Source: Bacteroidota bacterium (lineage in GTDB: Bacteria > Bacteroidota > Ignavibacteria > UBA10030 > BY39). Taken from it: 5,627 nt of DNA. Positions within the stretch are counted from its first letter, which is position 1; each line of letters opens with the position of its first letter. The stretch is from the NCBI GenBank assembly GCA_018830765.1, contig JAHJRJ010000165.1, positions 1 through 5,627 on the forward strand, written 5' to 3'. A program made the translations under genes and the position numbers. Below the pieces are notes generated by a model that worked only from the letters and a program-made list of their open reading frames with translations, made no database searches and was not told where the DNA came from. Positions 1-5,627 of the stretch are shown here, in pieces.

Positions 1-899
1 AACGGGAAGAAGACGAAGAATTGTGCAGTCATCATCGCCTGCTGTTGGGTTCGTGAGATTGTGGAAACAAAAATTCCCAAACCTAATGTGGTCATGATGA
101 ACAATGCACTCAAACCGAAAAGTAAGATCACACTTCCTTTAATCGGTATGTCAAACCAGATTACTGCAATAGTGAGTACGAGTGCCATGTCGATAAATCC
201 GATAATTACATAGGGAGTAATTTTACCGATTATTAATTGGTAAGGTTTGATGGGTGTTACGAGTAACTGTTCGAGTGTGCCGATCTCTTTTTCACGCACG
301 ATAGCAACCGATGTCAGCGTCATCGTTATTATCAAAAGTACGAGAGCAATAACGCCCGGCACCATAAAATTAGCACTGCGTAAGTCGGGATTAAACCAGA
401 CACGAGGCTCAGCAGATATTAACGGGATACGAATGGGCAATGCTGAGATCTTCTTTGCTAAAATGTTTTTCGAATAACGGGAAATAATTTGCGTAGCGTA
501 GCTCAAACTTATATTTGCGGTGTTTGCGTCGGAGCCGTCGGCGATTAACGCAATATCGGCTTGATTACCCGACAATATTTTTTTCGAGAAATCGCGCGGG
601 ATGATTATTGCGAGCGTAACCTCGCTCCGGTCGAGATATGTGTCAATCTGCTTTGGACTTTCTACGCTTCCCAAAAGCGTGAAGTGTCCTGAAGTTACAA
701 ATTGAGAAACGAATTCGCGACTTTTGAAAGAACCATCCAAATCACATATCAATAATCCGATATTTTTAATATCGAGAGTAGCTGCATAACCAAGTATAAT
801 TATCTGTAAGATGGGAACGATAAAAATAATCGGCAGCATCCTTTTATCGCGTCTGATCTGTAAAAATTCTTTTATAATAAGTTCTCTGATAATTCTCAT
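1..899 (-). CDS. ybhR: ABC-2 type transporter permease, YbhR-like (3' end outside window)
   Basis: Second membrane subunit of the efflux transporter, expected to pair with the preceding permease in the inner membrane. The visible 299 residues start at ATG 899-897 and run off the left edge without a stop; relatives are about 370 residues, so roughly 70 are missing. Residues 1-20 are a charged amphipathic stretch (KEFLQIRRDKR) before TM1 at about 22-41. A large periplasmic domain follows (about 42-178, with IIIPRDFSKKILSG and DGSDANTA). TM2 is at about 179-199, then the conserved cytoplasmic coupling segment VREKEIGTLEQLLVTPIKP (201-219), and further TM helices at about 228-248 and 256-278. The AATLDIKN and TQQQA motifs are more YbhR-like than YbhS-like. 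The start overlaps the previous stop as ATGA, and an AAGGA Shine-Dalgarno lies 9 bases upstream. The family is clear; the transported substrate is unknown. Confidence 0.93.
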   Translation of the reverse strand, partial: MRIIRELIIKEFLQIRRDKRMLPIIFIVPILQIIILGYAATLDIKNIGLLICDLDGSFKSREFVSQFVTSGHFTLLGSVESPKQIDTYLDRSEVTLAIIIPRDFSKKILSGNQADIALIADGSDANTANISLSYATQIISRYSKNILAKKISALPIRIPLISAEPRVWFNPDLRSANFMVPGVIALVLLIITMTLTSVAIVREKEIGTLEQLLVTPIKPYQLIIGKITPYVIIGFIDMALVLTIAVIWFDIPIKGSVILLFGLSALFIMTTLGLGIFVSTISRTQQQAMMTAQFFVFFP

Positions 900-2032
900 C
901 TGGAAATATCCTTATGCATTCTGGCTGTACTTATTACCAAAATTAAAGAACAAAATATCAGTAAGAAAACAAGTTGTTCTCCAAATGCCGCCATTCCGAC
1001 ACCTTTGACCATCACCGCCCTAACTGCGACCAGATAATACTTCGCGGGAATTATATGTGTAATCGCTTGTAGCCACCACGGCATATTCTTGATGGAAAAA
1101 ATAAACCCCGACAGCAAAAAAGTGGGAAGTAGTGACGAAAGTATGGATACAATAAAAGCAACAGCTTGAGTCTTCGCGAATGTGGATATCAGAAGTCCTT
1201 GACCCAATGCCCCCAACAGAAATAGTATAGTCGCCAGATAAAATAAAAATATACTGCCTTCGATTTTCACATCGAACATTAAAGCGCTCATTATCAATAC
1301 GAAAGTTGTGGCGATTAATGAGATTAACAAGTAGGGAATTGTTTTGCCTACAATGATTTCGTGCGATTTTAACGGTGAAACGATTATTTGTTCCATAGTT
1401 CCCTGTTCTTTTTCCCGGACGATAGAAAGACTTGTTGAAACTACAGCAACCAGCATTAGGATCATCCCAAACAAACCGGGGATTAGAAATTTCGAACTTT
1501 TTAATTCGGGATTATACCACAAGCGCGGTTGAGGATTAACAGGTGTTGTAAATTTGATACCCTGTTTGGTTAAGTTATCGATCAATATTTTCGTGGAATA
1601 ATTTTGCACAGCAGTCTTAATGTATCCCAGCGCAGTTGCAGCCGTGTTAGCGTTTGCGCCGTCTATAATTATTTGCACGACAGCTTCACGACCCGAGTAA
1701 ATGTTTTTAGAGAAATCATTTGGGATTACAATTGCGGCGAGTATCGTTCCTTCCTCTAAAAGGATATCAATATCACGCCGATTGTTAATATCTATGGAAA
1801 CGTTGAAATACTCGGTATGTTTGAAAGATTCGATAAAACGAATACTAGCTTGGCTTTTATCCTCGCAATAAAAGCCGAGGGAAATATGTTTTACATCGAA
1901 ATTCAGTGCATAACCGACCATTATAAGTAAGAACGAAGGCATTAAAAGTAATAACAATAACCCGCGGACATCCCTTCGAATTTGTCTGAATTCTTTTTGA
2001 ACAATTGGCAATATGTTGAAGCTGAGATTCAT
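896..2032 (-). CDS. ybhS: ABC-2 type transporter permease, YbhS-like
   Basis: First membrane subunit of the efflux transporter, 378 residues, close to the usual family length of about 375. Residues 1-22 form a charged interface segment (VQKEFRQIRRD). TM1 lies at about 24-42 and ends in GYALNFD. The periplasmic domain covers about 44-183 and includes AIVIPNDFSKNIYSG (100-114) and IIIDGANANTA. TM2 is at about 184-204, followed by the coupling segment REKEQGTMEQIIVSPLKS (206-223). TM3-TM5 are at about 231-252, 258-283 and 290-313. The family motif LSGFIFSIKNMPWWLQAI (307-324) and IIPAKYYLVAVRAV follow, with a last TM at about 353-370. The ATG directly abuts the TAA of the upstream ATPase (no intervening base), and the TGA overlaps the next start by 4 bp. 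A weak GGAAG lies 7 bases before the start. The gene is intact; the substrate cannot be inferred. Confidence 0.96.
   Translation of the reverse strand: MNLSFNILPIVQKEFRQIRRDVRGLLLLLLMPSFLLIMVGYALNFDVKHISLGFYCEDKSQASIRFIESFKHTEYFNVSIDINNRRDIDILLEEGTILAAIVIPNDFSKNIYSGREAVVQIIIDGANANTAATALGYIKTAVQNYSTKILIDNLTKQGIKFTTPVNPQPRLWYNPELKSSKFLIPGLFGMILMLVAVVSTSLSIVREKEQGTMEQIIVSPLKSHEIIVGKTIPYLLISLIATTFVLIMSALMFDVKIEGSIFLFYLATILFLLGALGQGLLISTFAKTQAVAFIVSILSSLLPTFLLSGFIFSIKNMPWWLQAITHIIPAKYYLVAVRAVMVKGVGMAAFGEQLVFLLIFCSLILVISTARMHKDISR
909..913 (-). promoter_or_regulatory. Shine-Dalgarno site for the second permease
   Basis: AAGGA on the minus strand, with 9 bases between it and the ATG at 899. It lies inside the last codons of the upstream permease gene and supports the 899 start. 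It is the clearest ribosome binding site in the operon; the other genes have weak or no such motif and probably depend on translational coupling. Confidence 0.6.
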
Positions 2033-2992
2033 TTACCCGCTTCCGACTCTCTCCGCAGTATAGTGAATAAACACATCTTCCAAAGAAGGAGTTATTAAAT
2101 CGATTCTATCTAACTGAATACCGGAAGATTCCAAAGTTTGTACAATTGCTTGCCGTCCTTCATTACCGATTGATGTACTAACGTGAAAAGCCATACCGAA
2201 GATCGAGGTTTCCTTAACCCAACTTTGATACATCAGTAATTCCATTGCTTCAACCGGTTGATTGCAGTGTACTTCGTATATTTCGAAAGCCTCTAAGTTT
2301 TTCTTCAATAGCGTAGGGCTACCAATAGCTTTAATTTTCCCGTTCATTATAAGTCCGAGGCGGTGGCAGTGTTCGGCTTCGTCGAGATAATGTGTGGTTA
2401 CAAAAATTGTTATACCACCTTCAGCTAATGAATAGATAAGGTCCCAGAAATTCCTTCTGGATATCGGGTCAACGCTTGCCGTCGGCTCATCCAAAAAAAC
2501 TATTTTAGGTTTGTGCAATATAGCGCAACCGAGAGCTAAACGCTGCTTCCACCCCCCGGCAAGTTCCCGTGTAAGTGTTTTCTCTCTTCCAACAAGGTCA
2601 GCCATTTGAAGAATCCAAATTTTACTTTCCGCCAAATGTTGATTTCTAAGTCCGTAAACTCCACCGTAAAAATTTATATTTTCCTCAACTGACAAATCTT
2701 CATATAAAGAAAATTTTTGAGACATATATCCGATAATTTCTTTTACTTTATCAGGTTGGTAGTTAATGCTGTACCCGCCAACAAAAGCGGTACCGGTTGT
2801 CGGCTTGATTAAACCACACAACATTTTGATAGTTGTAGATTTGCCGGCACCGTTAGGACCTAAAAAACCGAAAATCTCACCCGTCTTTACTTCAAAGTTG
2901 ACGTTGTCCACGGCAAGAAAATTATCGAACCGTTTCACCAAGTTCTCTACTCTAATCGCAGATTGTGTATTTGATGTGAAATTAGTTTCCAT
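2033..2992 (-). CDS. ABC transporter ATPase, equivalent to the C-terminal half of YbhF
   Basis: Cytoplasmic nucleotide-binding subunit of 319 residues that should dimerise with the ATPase encoded just upstream and drive the two permeases. Walker A is GPNGAGKST at 45-53, the Q-loop glutamine is Q92 (GYMSQKF), Walker B is IVFLDE at 164-169, the D-loop is SVDP at 173-176, and the switch histidine is H201 (TTHYLDEAE). The signature motif is degenerate: LAGGWKQR at 144-151, with alanine in place of the serine of LSGG. A C-terminal extension (about 225-319) ends in the PSLEDVFI motif of this drug-export subfamily. The start overlaps the preceding gene by 11 bp, with no obvious Shine-Dalgarno site, so translation is probably coupled; the stop abuts the first permease. 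In E. coli the equivalent domain is fused to its partner in one YbhF chain. Family assignment is firm, substrate unknown. Confidence 0.96.
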   Translation of the reverse strand: METNFTSNTQSAIRVENLVKRFDNFLAVDNVNFEVKTGEIFGFLGPNGAGKSTTIKMLCGLIKPTTGTAFVGGYSINYQPDKVKEIIGYMSQKFSLYEDLSVEENINFYGGVYGLRNQHLAESKIWILQMADLVGREKTLTRELAGGWKQRLALGCAILHKPKIVFLDEPTASVDPISRRNFWDLIYSLAEGGITIFVTTHYLDEAEHCHRLGLIMNGKIKAIGSPTLLKKNLEAFEIYEVHCNQPVEAMELLMYQSWVKETSIFGMAFHVSTSIGNEGRQAIVQTLESSGIQLDRIDLITPSLEDVFIHYTAERVGSG

Positions 2993-3902
2993 TTGTTATA
3001 AGAGAGATAAACACATCTTCCATAGATGGAACTATCTCGCGAAAGTTAATTAAAGAAATTTGTTCTTTATTAAGGCTCTCCATAATTTTGTTTGTGGTTT
3101 CTATATCATCTACCGGCGAAACATGTAACCGGTCACCAAACATCTGAACGTCCGAGAGGTAATCTGCATTTTTGAGTATGTTAAATGCACGACGCACGTC
3201 ATCAGTTACCACCTCGATAACTTTTCGTTTGAACAACGCACGAATTTCGTTAGGCTTGTCACAAACCAAGATTTTGCCTTTGTTCATTAAGGCAACTCTG
3301 TTGCATCGCTCAGCTTCGTCGAGATAAGGTGTGGCGAGAAATATTGTAATTCCGGTTTTTAATAGTGCAGATAAAATTTTCCAAAAGTCGCGGCGCGACA
3401 CAGGGTCAACGCCCGTCGTTGGTTCGTCTAAAAATATTATTTGCGGTCTATGAATCAACGTACAGACGAGCGCCAACTTTTGCTTCATCCCCCCCGATAA
3501 ATATTCGGCAAGACGGTTTTTAAATTGAGTGAGTTGGGTAAATTCGAGAAGTTCTTTTTTCCTGTCAGAATAATCTTTTTCTCTGTGAATCCCTGCAAAA
3601 AAATCTATGTTTTCATCCACAGTTAGATCGCCATACAAAGTAAATCGTTGCGACAGGTAGCCGATATTATGTTTAATTTCTTTTCGGTGGAATTTAGTAT
3701 CAAACCCAAGTATCTTCAATTCACCCGAATTGGGTCTCAGAATTCCACAAAGTATTCGTATAAGTGTGGACTTACCCGCCCCGTCGGGACCAACGATGCT
3801 GAATATTTCGCTTCTCCTTACATCAAAAAAAATATCCGACAGGACGGTAAGTTCACCAAACTTCTTACTCAATCCGGTCGCCTCTATTACACTTGAGCTC
3901 AT
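2982..3902 (-). CDS. ABC transporter ATPase, equivalent to the N-terminal half of YbhF
   Basis: Cytoplasmic nucleotide-binding subunit of 306 residues. Walker A is GPDGAGKST at 38-46; the unusual GPDG form is, from memory, also found in the N-terminal half of E. coli YbhF. The Q-loop glutamine is Q85 (GYLSQRF), the signature LSGGMKQK is at 135-142, Walker B is IIFLDE at 155-160, and the D-loop is GVDP at 164-167. The switch histidine is replaced by proline: P192 in ATPYLDEAE, codon CCT at 3329-3327. Residues from about 210 to 306 are the family's C-terminal extension, ending in PSMEDVFISL. The start overlaps the stop of the fusion-protein gene as ATGA, and the end overlaps the next ATPase by 11 bp in another frame. 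The missing histidine suggests a catalytically weakened half that needs the partner ATPase. The reading frame is otherwise intact, so this is a working gene and not a decaying copy. Confidence 0.95.
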   Translation of the reverse strand: MSSSVIEATGLSKKFGELTVLSDIFFDVRRSEIFSIVGPDGAGKSTLIRILCGILRPNSGELKILGFDTKFHRKEIKHNIGYLSQRFTLYGDLTVDENIDFFAGIHREKDYSDRKKELLEFTQLTQFKNRLAEYLSGGMKQKLALVCTLIHRPQIIFLDEPTTGVDPVSRRDFWKILSALLKTGITIFLATPYLDEAERCNRVALMNKGKILVCDKPNEIRALFKRKVIEVVTDDVRRAFNILKNADYLSDVQMFGDRLHVSPVDDIETTNKIMESLNKEQISLINFREIVPSMEDVFISLITNGN

Positions 3903-4867
3903 TTTATATCGTCTATAGATAAGCTCACATCAGCCGGTAAACCTGCTTTGAGTATGTGGTCGGGATTCGGTACTTTTACTTTAACGCCGAAAACAAGTTT
4001 GACTCTTTCTTCTTTGGTCTGAATATGTTTAGGAGTGAACTCCGCTTCGGGAGAGATGTACACAACCTCGCCAGGAAAATTTTTATCTAGAAAAGAATCT
4101 ATTGTTACATCAGCTTTATTTCCGAGCTGCACTTTTCCTAATTGTGTCTCAGGCAAATAAACCATAATTTCTATCTCATCTAAATTCGCTATGTGGAACA
4201 TCGGCATTCCAGCTCCTGCCAATTCTCCTTTTTCGACCATTCGTTTTGTAACATAACCGGATATCGGCGCTAAAACAGAACAGTCGCTCACTTTCTTTTT
4301 TAGTCCGTCCGCTTGTGCCACTGCCTGGTCGAAACGAGCTTTAGCGGCATCAATTTCTTCAGAACGCGCGCCACTCTTTAATTTTTCCAACAGTTGCTTC
4401 GCCGAATTATATTGAGCTTGCGCTATAGTAAAACGCGTTTTCGCGTCGTCCATTTGCTTAACGCTGATACTATTTGTCGAGAATAAATTTTCAGCACGCC
4501 GGTAATCTTCACTCACATTTTCAAAGTTTGCCCCTGCCTGCTTCAACGCCTCCTCAGCTTGTTCTAAATCCTCTTTCCTTGTGCCTTTTACAAGCAGTGC
4601 TAATTGGGCTTCCGCGACACGTACAGCGGCAAGAGCTTGACGATATTGGATTTCATAATCGGTTCGGTCAAGAATTGCTAACGTGTCGCCGGTAGTTACA
4701 TTATTGCCCTCATTAACTAACAAGCCAACAACCTCTCCCGAAACCTTCGAACTAATAGTGGCTTCTACGGCTTCTAATGTTCCCGATAATAATATCTTAT
4801 CGTTTTTTAAATCTGAGCAAGCTCCGCATATTAGGATTAGGAAGAATAATAAGAGTAGTCTTTTCAT
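3899..4867 (-). CDS. HlyD/YbhG-type periplasmic membrane-fusion lipoprotein
   Basis: Adaptor of 322 residues that should connect the inner-membrane transporter to an outer-membrane channel. Residues 1-16 form a signal peptide (MKRLLL, then a hydrophobic core) ending in CGAC, with C17 the likely lipidated cysteine. The -3 residue is C rather than the usual L, which the relaxed Bacteroidota lipobox could allow. The first half of the barrel-sandwich (lipoyl-like) domain covers about 38-68 (KVSGEVVGLLVNEG). A long, Ala/Gln/Glu-rich helical hairpin spans about 72-192, and the second lipoyl half is at about 196-226 (VLAPISGYV). A beta-barrel follows, with SPEAEFTPKHIQTKEERVK (272-290), a motif typical of YbhG-like proteins. 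ATG 4867 is the only start that preserves the signal peptide. It is the first gene of the operon and its stop overlaps the first ATPase as ATGA. No TolC-type gene is visible in the window. Confidence 0.94.
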   Translation of the reverse strand: MKRLLLLFFLILICGACSDLKNDKILLSGTLEAVEATISSKVSGEVVGLLVNEGNNVTTGDTLAILDRTDYEIQYRQALAAVRVAEAQLALLVKGTRKEDLEQAEEALKQAGANFENVSEDYRRAENLFSTNSISVKQMDDAKTRFTIAQAQYNSAKQLLEKLKSGARSEEIDAAKARFDQAVAQADGLKKKVSDCSVLAPISGYVTKRMVEKGELAGAGMPMFHIANLDEIEIMVYLPETQLGKVQLGNKADVTIDSFLDKNFPGEVVYISPEAEFTPKHIQTKEERVKLVFGVKVKVPNPDHILKAGLPADVSLSIDDIK

Positions 4868-4900
4868 ATATCACCAAAATTTTGTGAAATTTCTACCGGG

Positions 4901-4929
4901 AATATACTGAAAGAGGTATGGATAAACAA
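4901..4929 (-). promoter_or_regulatory. candidate promoter of the efflux operon
   Basis: On the minus strand, TTGTTT (4929-4924) and TATATT (4906-4901) are separated by exactly 17 bases, a good sigma-70-like arrangement with a near-consensus -10. Transcription would begin around 4894 and leave a leader of about 27 bases before the ATG at 4867. The -10 also partly matches the Bacteroidota TAnnTTTG form (TATATTCC). The start codon lacks a good Shine-Dalgarno site, with only GGTG about 5 bases upstream. The site overlaps the upstream open part of the transglutaminase remnant. This is motif evidence only. Confidence 0.4.
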
Positions 4930-4936
4930 GTTAATA

Positions 4937-5227
4937 TTGCGTGAAAACCTTATTCCCGCAGTTTATACGTTTTATCACCGCTGGCCTGAAATTTACTTAC
5001 CCAATTACGGTTGGATACCCATAGACCCACAAGCTGGCGATAAGCCCTCACCCGGCGACCAAGCAATTAATATTGGTCATCTGCCGAACAGATTTTTAAT
5101 AACGACTCACAGCGGCGGTAACTCGGAGTATATGGGTTGGTATTATAATTCCTACGAAACATACTCTACCGACCCGCAAATAAAAGTAAACATCGAGACA
5201 TTTGGAGAGTGGGAACCGATTAAATAG
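4937..5227 (+). pseudogene. transglutaminase-like protein, C-terminal remnant
   Basis: About 96 residues matching the C-terminal part of a bacterial transglutaminase-like (cysteine protease fold) protein. HRWPEIYLPNYGWIPIDP holds the catalytic histidine (residue 14 from the TTG at 4937) and aspartate (residue 30) of the Cys-His-Asp triad. The following HLPNRFLITTHSGGNSEY, a GWYYNS segment and a terminal GEWEPIK look like the normal end of the protein. The N-terminal part with the nucleophilic cysteine is absent. The frame is open back to a stop at 4856-4858, but this stretch (IPAV and before) has no ATG, no good ribosome binding site and no cysteine motif, and it overlaps the operon promoter and the hlyD-type gene. 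TTG 4937 is therefore only a nominal start. I read it as a 5'-deleted relic; expression as a short protein cannot be excluded. Confidence 0.72.
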
Positions 5228-5234
5228 TTAGCAG

Positions 5235-5351
5235 TTAAAGCAACTTAAAAAATTCTTCAATTTTACCTTGAGATATACAGCCCGGCAGTGCTGGACAGGT
5301 TGCTGCAAACCAACCATCATCATCTTTTTCGAGTATAATTTTAAAATCCAT
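5235..5351 (-). pseudogene. HicB-family antitoxin, N-terminal stub
   Basis: A 38-residue reading frame from ATG 5351-5349. Residues 1-30 (MDFKIILEKDDDGW, then AATCPALPGCISQGK) match the N-terminal beta-sheet region of the HicB/UPF0150 antitoxin-like family. In intact members GK is followed by TEEEALENIKEAI-type helices; here the sequence turns into IEEFFKLL and stops, so about half of the usual 70 or so residues is missing. Neither other minus-strand frame continues the family. No HicA toxin gene is present: upstream lies the CTTTGCG palindrome. The frame stays open upstream to 5444, but that extension merely translates the repeat (NLTQRSQRKVAKHAKK), so the internal ATG is preferred. It ends 8 bases from the transglutaminase remnant, suggesting that one deletion removed the 3' half. 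It is most likely non-functional. Confidence 0.7.
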
Positions 5352-5354
5352 TCT

Positions 5355-5523
5355 GATGTTACGGAACAATATCGTTTTTTTCTTTGCGTGCTTTGCGACC
5401 TTCCTTTGCGATCTCTGCGTTAAATTTTTAACCGCAAAGTCCACAGAGAATGCGCAAAGAACGCAAAGAGAGATAAATTAGTATAATCTTGAATTCGGAA
5501 AAATGCTGTTCTTGCGTAACATC
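5355..5523. repeat. outer inverted repeat bracketing the CTTTGCG palindrome (possible MITE-like element)
   Basis: GATGTTACGGAACA at 5355-5368 recurs in inverted orientation at 5507-5523, where the minus strand reads GATGTTACGCAAGAACA: 14 matching bases interrupted by a 3-base insertion. Both copies are followed inward by a T-rich tract. They enclose the heptamer palindrome and give a 169 bp unit with no coding capacity. The left end is 3 bases from the HicB stub start and the right end is 6 bases from the stop of the T9SS gene. I see no convincing target-site duplication. Confidence 0.45.
5382..5468. repeat. imperfect palindrome of CTTTGCG heptamers
   Basis: The left arm carries CTTTGCG at 5382, 5391 and 5404 and the variant CTCTGCG at 5413. 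The right arm carries the complement, CGCAAAG at 5433, 5453 and 5462, and the variant CACAGAG at 5442. Spacings are 9, 13, 9 on the left and 9, 11, 9 on the right, around an AT-rich centre TTAAATTTTTAA. The whole could fold into a long, mismatched hairpin in RNA or single-stranded DNA. Repeats of this style recur between genes in Bacteroidota and relatives, as far as I recall. Possible roles are an extragenic palindrome, a bidirectional transcription terminator for the flanking genes, or a non-autonomous mobile element. Confidence 0.8.
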
Positions 5524-5529
5524 AATTAT

Positions 5530-5627
5530 TCATCTCAATAATACGAGTTTTCGGGCTTCAACATAGTTTCCAGCTTGGATGCGGTAGAAATATACTCCTC
5601 CAGCCAACCCACTTGCATCGAAATGTA
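5530..5627 (-). CDS. secreted protein with type IX secretion C-terminal sorting domain (3' end only)
   Basis: The last 31 codons and TGA stop (5532-5530) of a gene entering from the right edge. The tail reads HFDASGLAGGVYFYRIQAGN and then YVEARKLVLLR. This is the hallmark end of the T9SS type A sorting domain: a (F/L)D-x-SGLxxGVYFY-R-L/I-x-xG core with a basic, hydrophobic terminus. The domain directs proteins across the outer membrane through the PorU/PorV-type machinery and is removed at the cell surface. The catalytic or binding part of the protein lies outside the window, so its function is unknown. The gene runs in the same direction as the efflux operon but is separated from it by about 660 bases of remnants and repeats, so co-transcription is unlikely. 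Confidence 0.88.
   Translation of the reverse strand, partial: HFDASGLAGGVYFYRIQAGNYVEARKLVLLR

Noticed and set aside
247..477. Plus-strand ORF opposite the second permease
   Set aside because: It is antisense to a strongly supported permease reading frame, has no ribosome binding site and no recognisable domain. A similar ORF lies opposite the homologous part of the first permease (1344-1532), as expected for shadows of paralogous genes.
811..1008. Plus-strand ORF with a hydrophobic stretch across the permease junction
   Set aside because: Its hydrophobicity mirrors the complementary membrane-protein coding sequence, and it overlaps two well-supported genes.
1..4867. A previously undescribed defence or secretion system
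   Set aside because: All five genes match the known HlyD-ATPase-ATPase-permease-permease efflux layout, and none carries an extra domain that would suggest a new function.
4875..4884. Palindrome CAAAATTTTG upstream of the fusion-protein gene as an operator
   Set aside because: Only 10 bp, AT-rich and not extended by further pairing; common by chance in such sequence, and no regulator gene is nearby.
4918..4944. ATG at 4918 preceded by AAGAGG as a start for the transglutaminase remnant
   Set aside because: It is in a different frame, stops after 8 codons (TGA at 4942-4944), and the purine tract is only 1 base from the ATG.
5352..5444. N-terminal extension of the HicB stub to 5444
   Set aside because: The extension is only a translation of the CTTTGCG repeat arm (a basic peptide with NLTQRSQRKVAKHAKK) and is not part of the HicB family; the ATG at 5351 begins exactly at the family start.
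5382..5468. Heptamer ladder as a CRISPR-like array
   Set aside because: The units are 7 bases with 2-6 base gaps, in inverted rather than direct arrangement across the centre, with no spacers of CRISPR length and no cas genes.

Overview
The window looks like a piece of genome from the Bacteroidota/Chlorobiota/Ignavibacteria lineages. The main evidence is at the right edge, where the last 31 residues of a minus-strand gene form a typical type IX secretion (T9SS) C-terminal sorting tail. The AT-leaning composition, weak Shine-Dalgarno sites and a CTTTGCG-rich intergenic palindrome fit the same placement. The exact genus cannot be read from the sequence.

Positions 1-4867 hold one tightly packed minus-strand operon for a drug-efflux-type ABC transporter of the YbhG-YbhF-YbhS-YbhR kind. 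In transcription order it encodes a lipoprotein membrane-fusion (HlyD-type) subunit, two separate ATPases, and two ABC-2 permeases, the last cut by the left window edge. All junctions overlap or abut (ATGA, 11 bp overlap, TAA-ATG, ATGA), which implies coupled translation in defined stoichiometry. The two ATPases correspond to the two halves that E. coli carries fused in YbhF. Their degenerate residues fall in a way that predicts one consensus and one degenerate ATP site. The permeases should form a heterodimer in the inner membrane. The lipoprotein subunit would link it across the periplasm to an outer-membrane channel that is not encoded here. No regulator is visible in the window.

Positions 4868-5530 are an intergenic mosaic of gene debris. 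They contain a probable sigma-70-like promoter for the operon, then the C-terminal part of a transglutaminase-like protein lacking its catalytic cysteine region. A 38-residue stub of a HicB-like antitoxin runs in the opposite direction. Next to it is a roughly 90 bp imperfect palindrome of CTTTGCG heptamers, bracketed by a second, outer inverted repeat, which resembles a miniature mobile or extragenic palindromic element.

Positions 5530-5627 are the 3' end of a T9SS cargo gene.

I see no rRNA, tRNA, CRISPR array, complete transposase or clearly new multi-gene system. The most unusual parts are the structured repeat with flanking gene remnants and the split, asymmetric ATPase pair.
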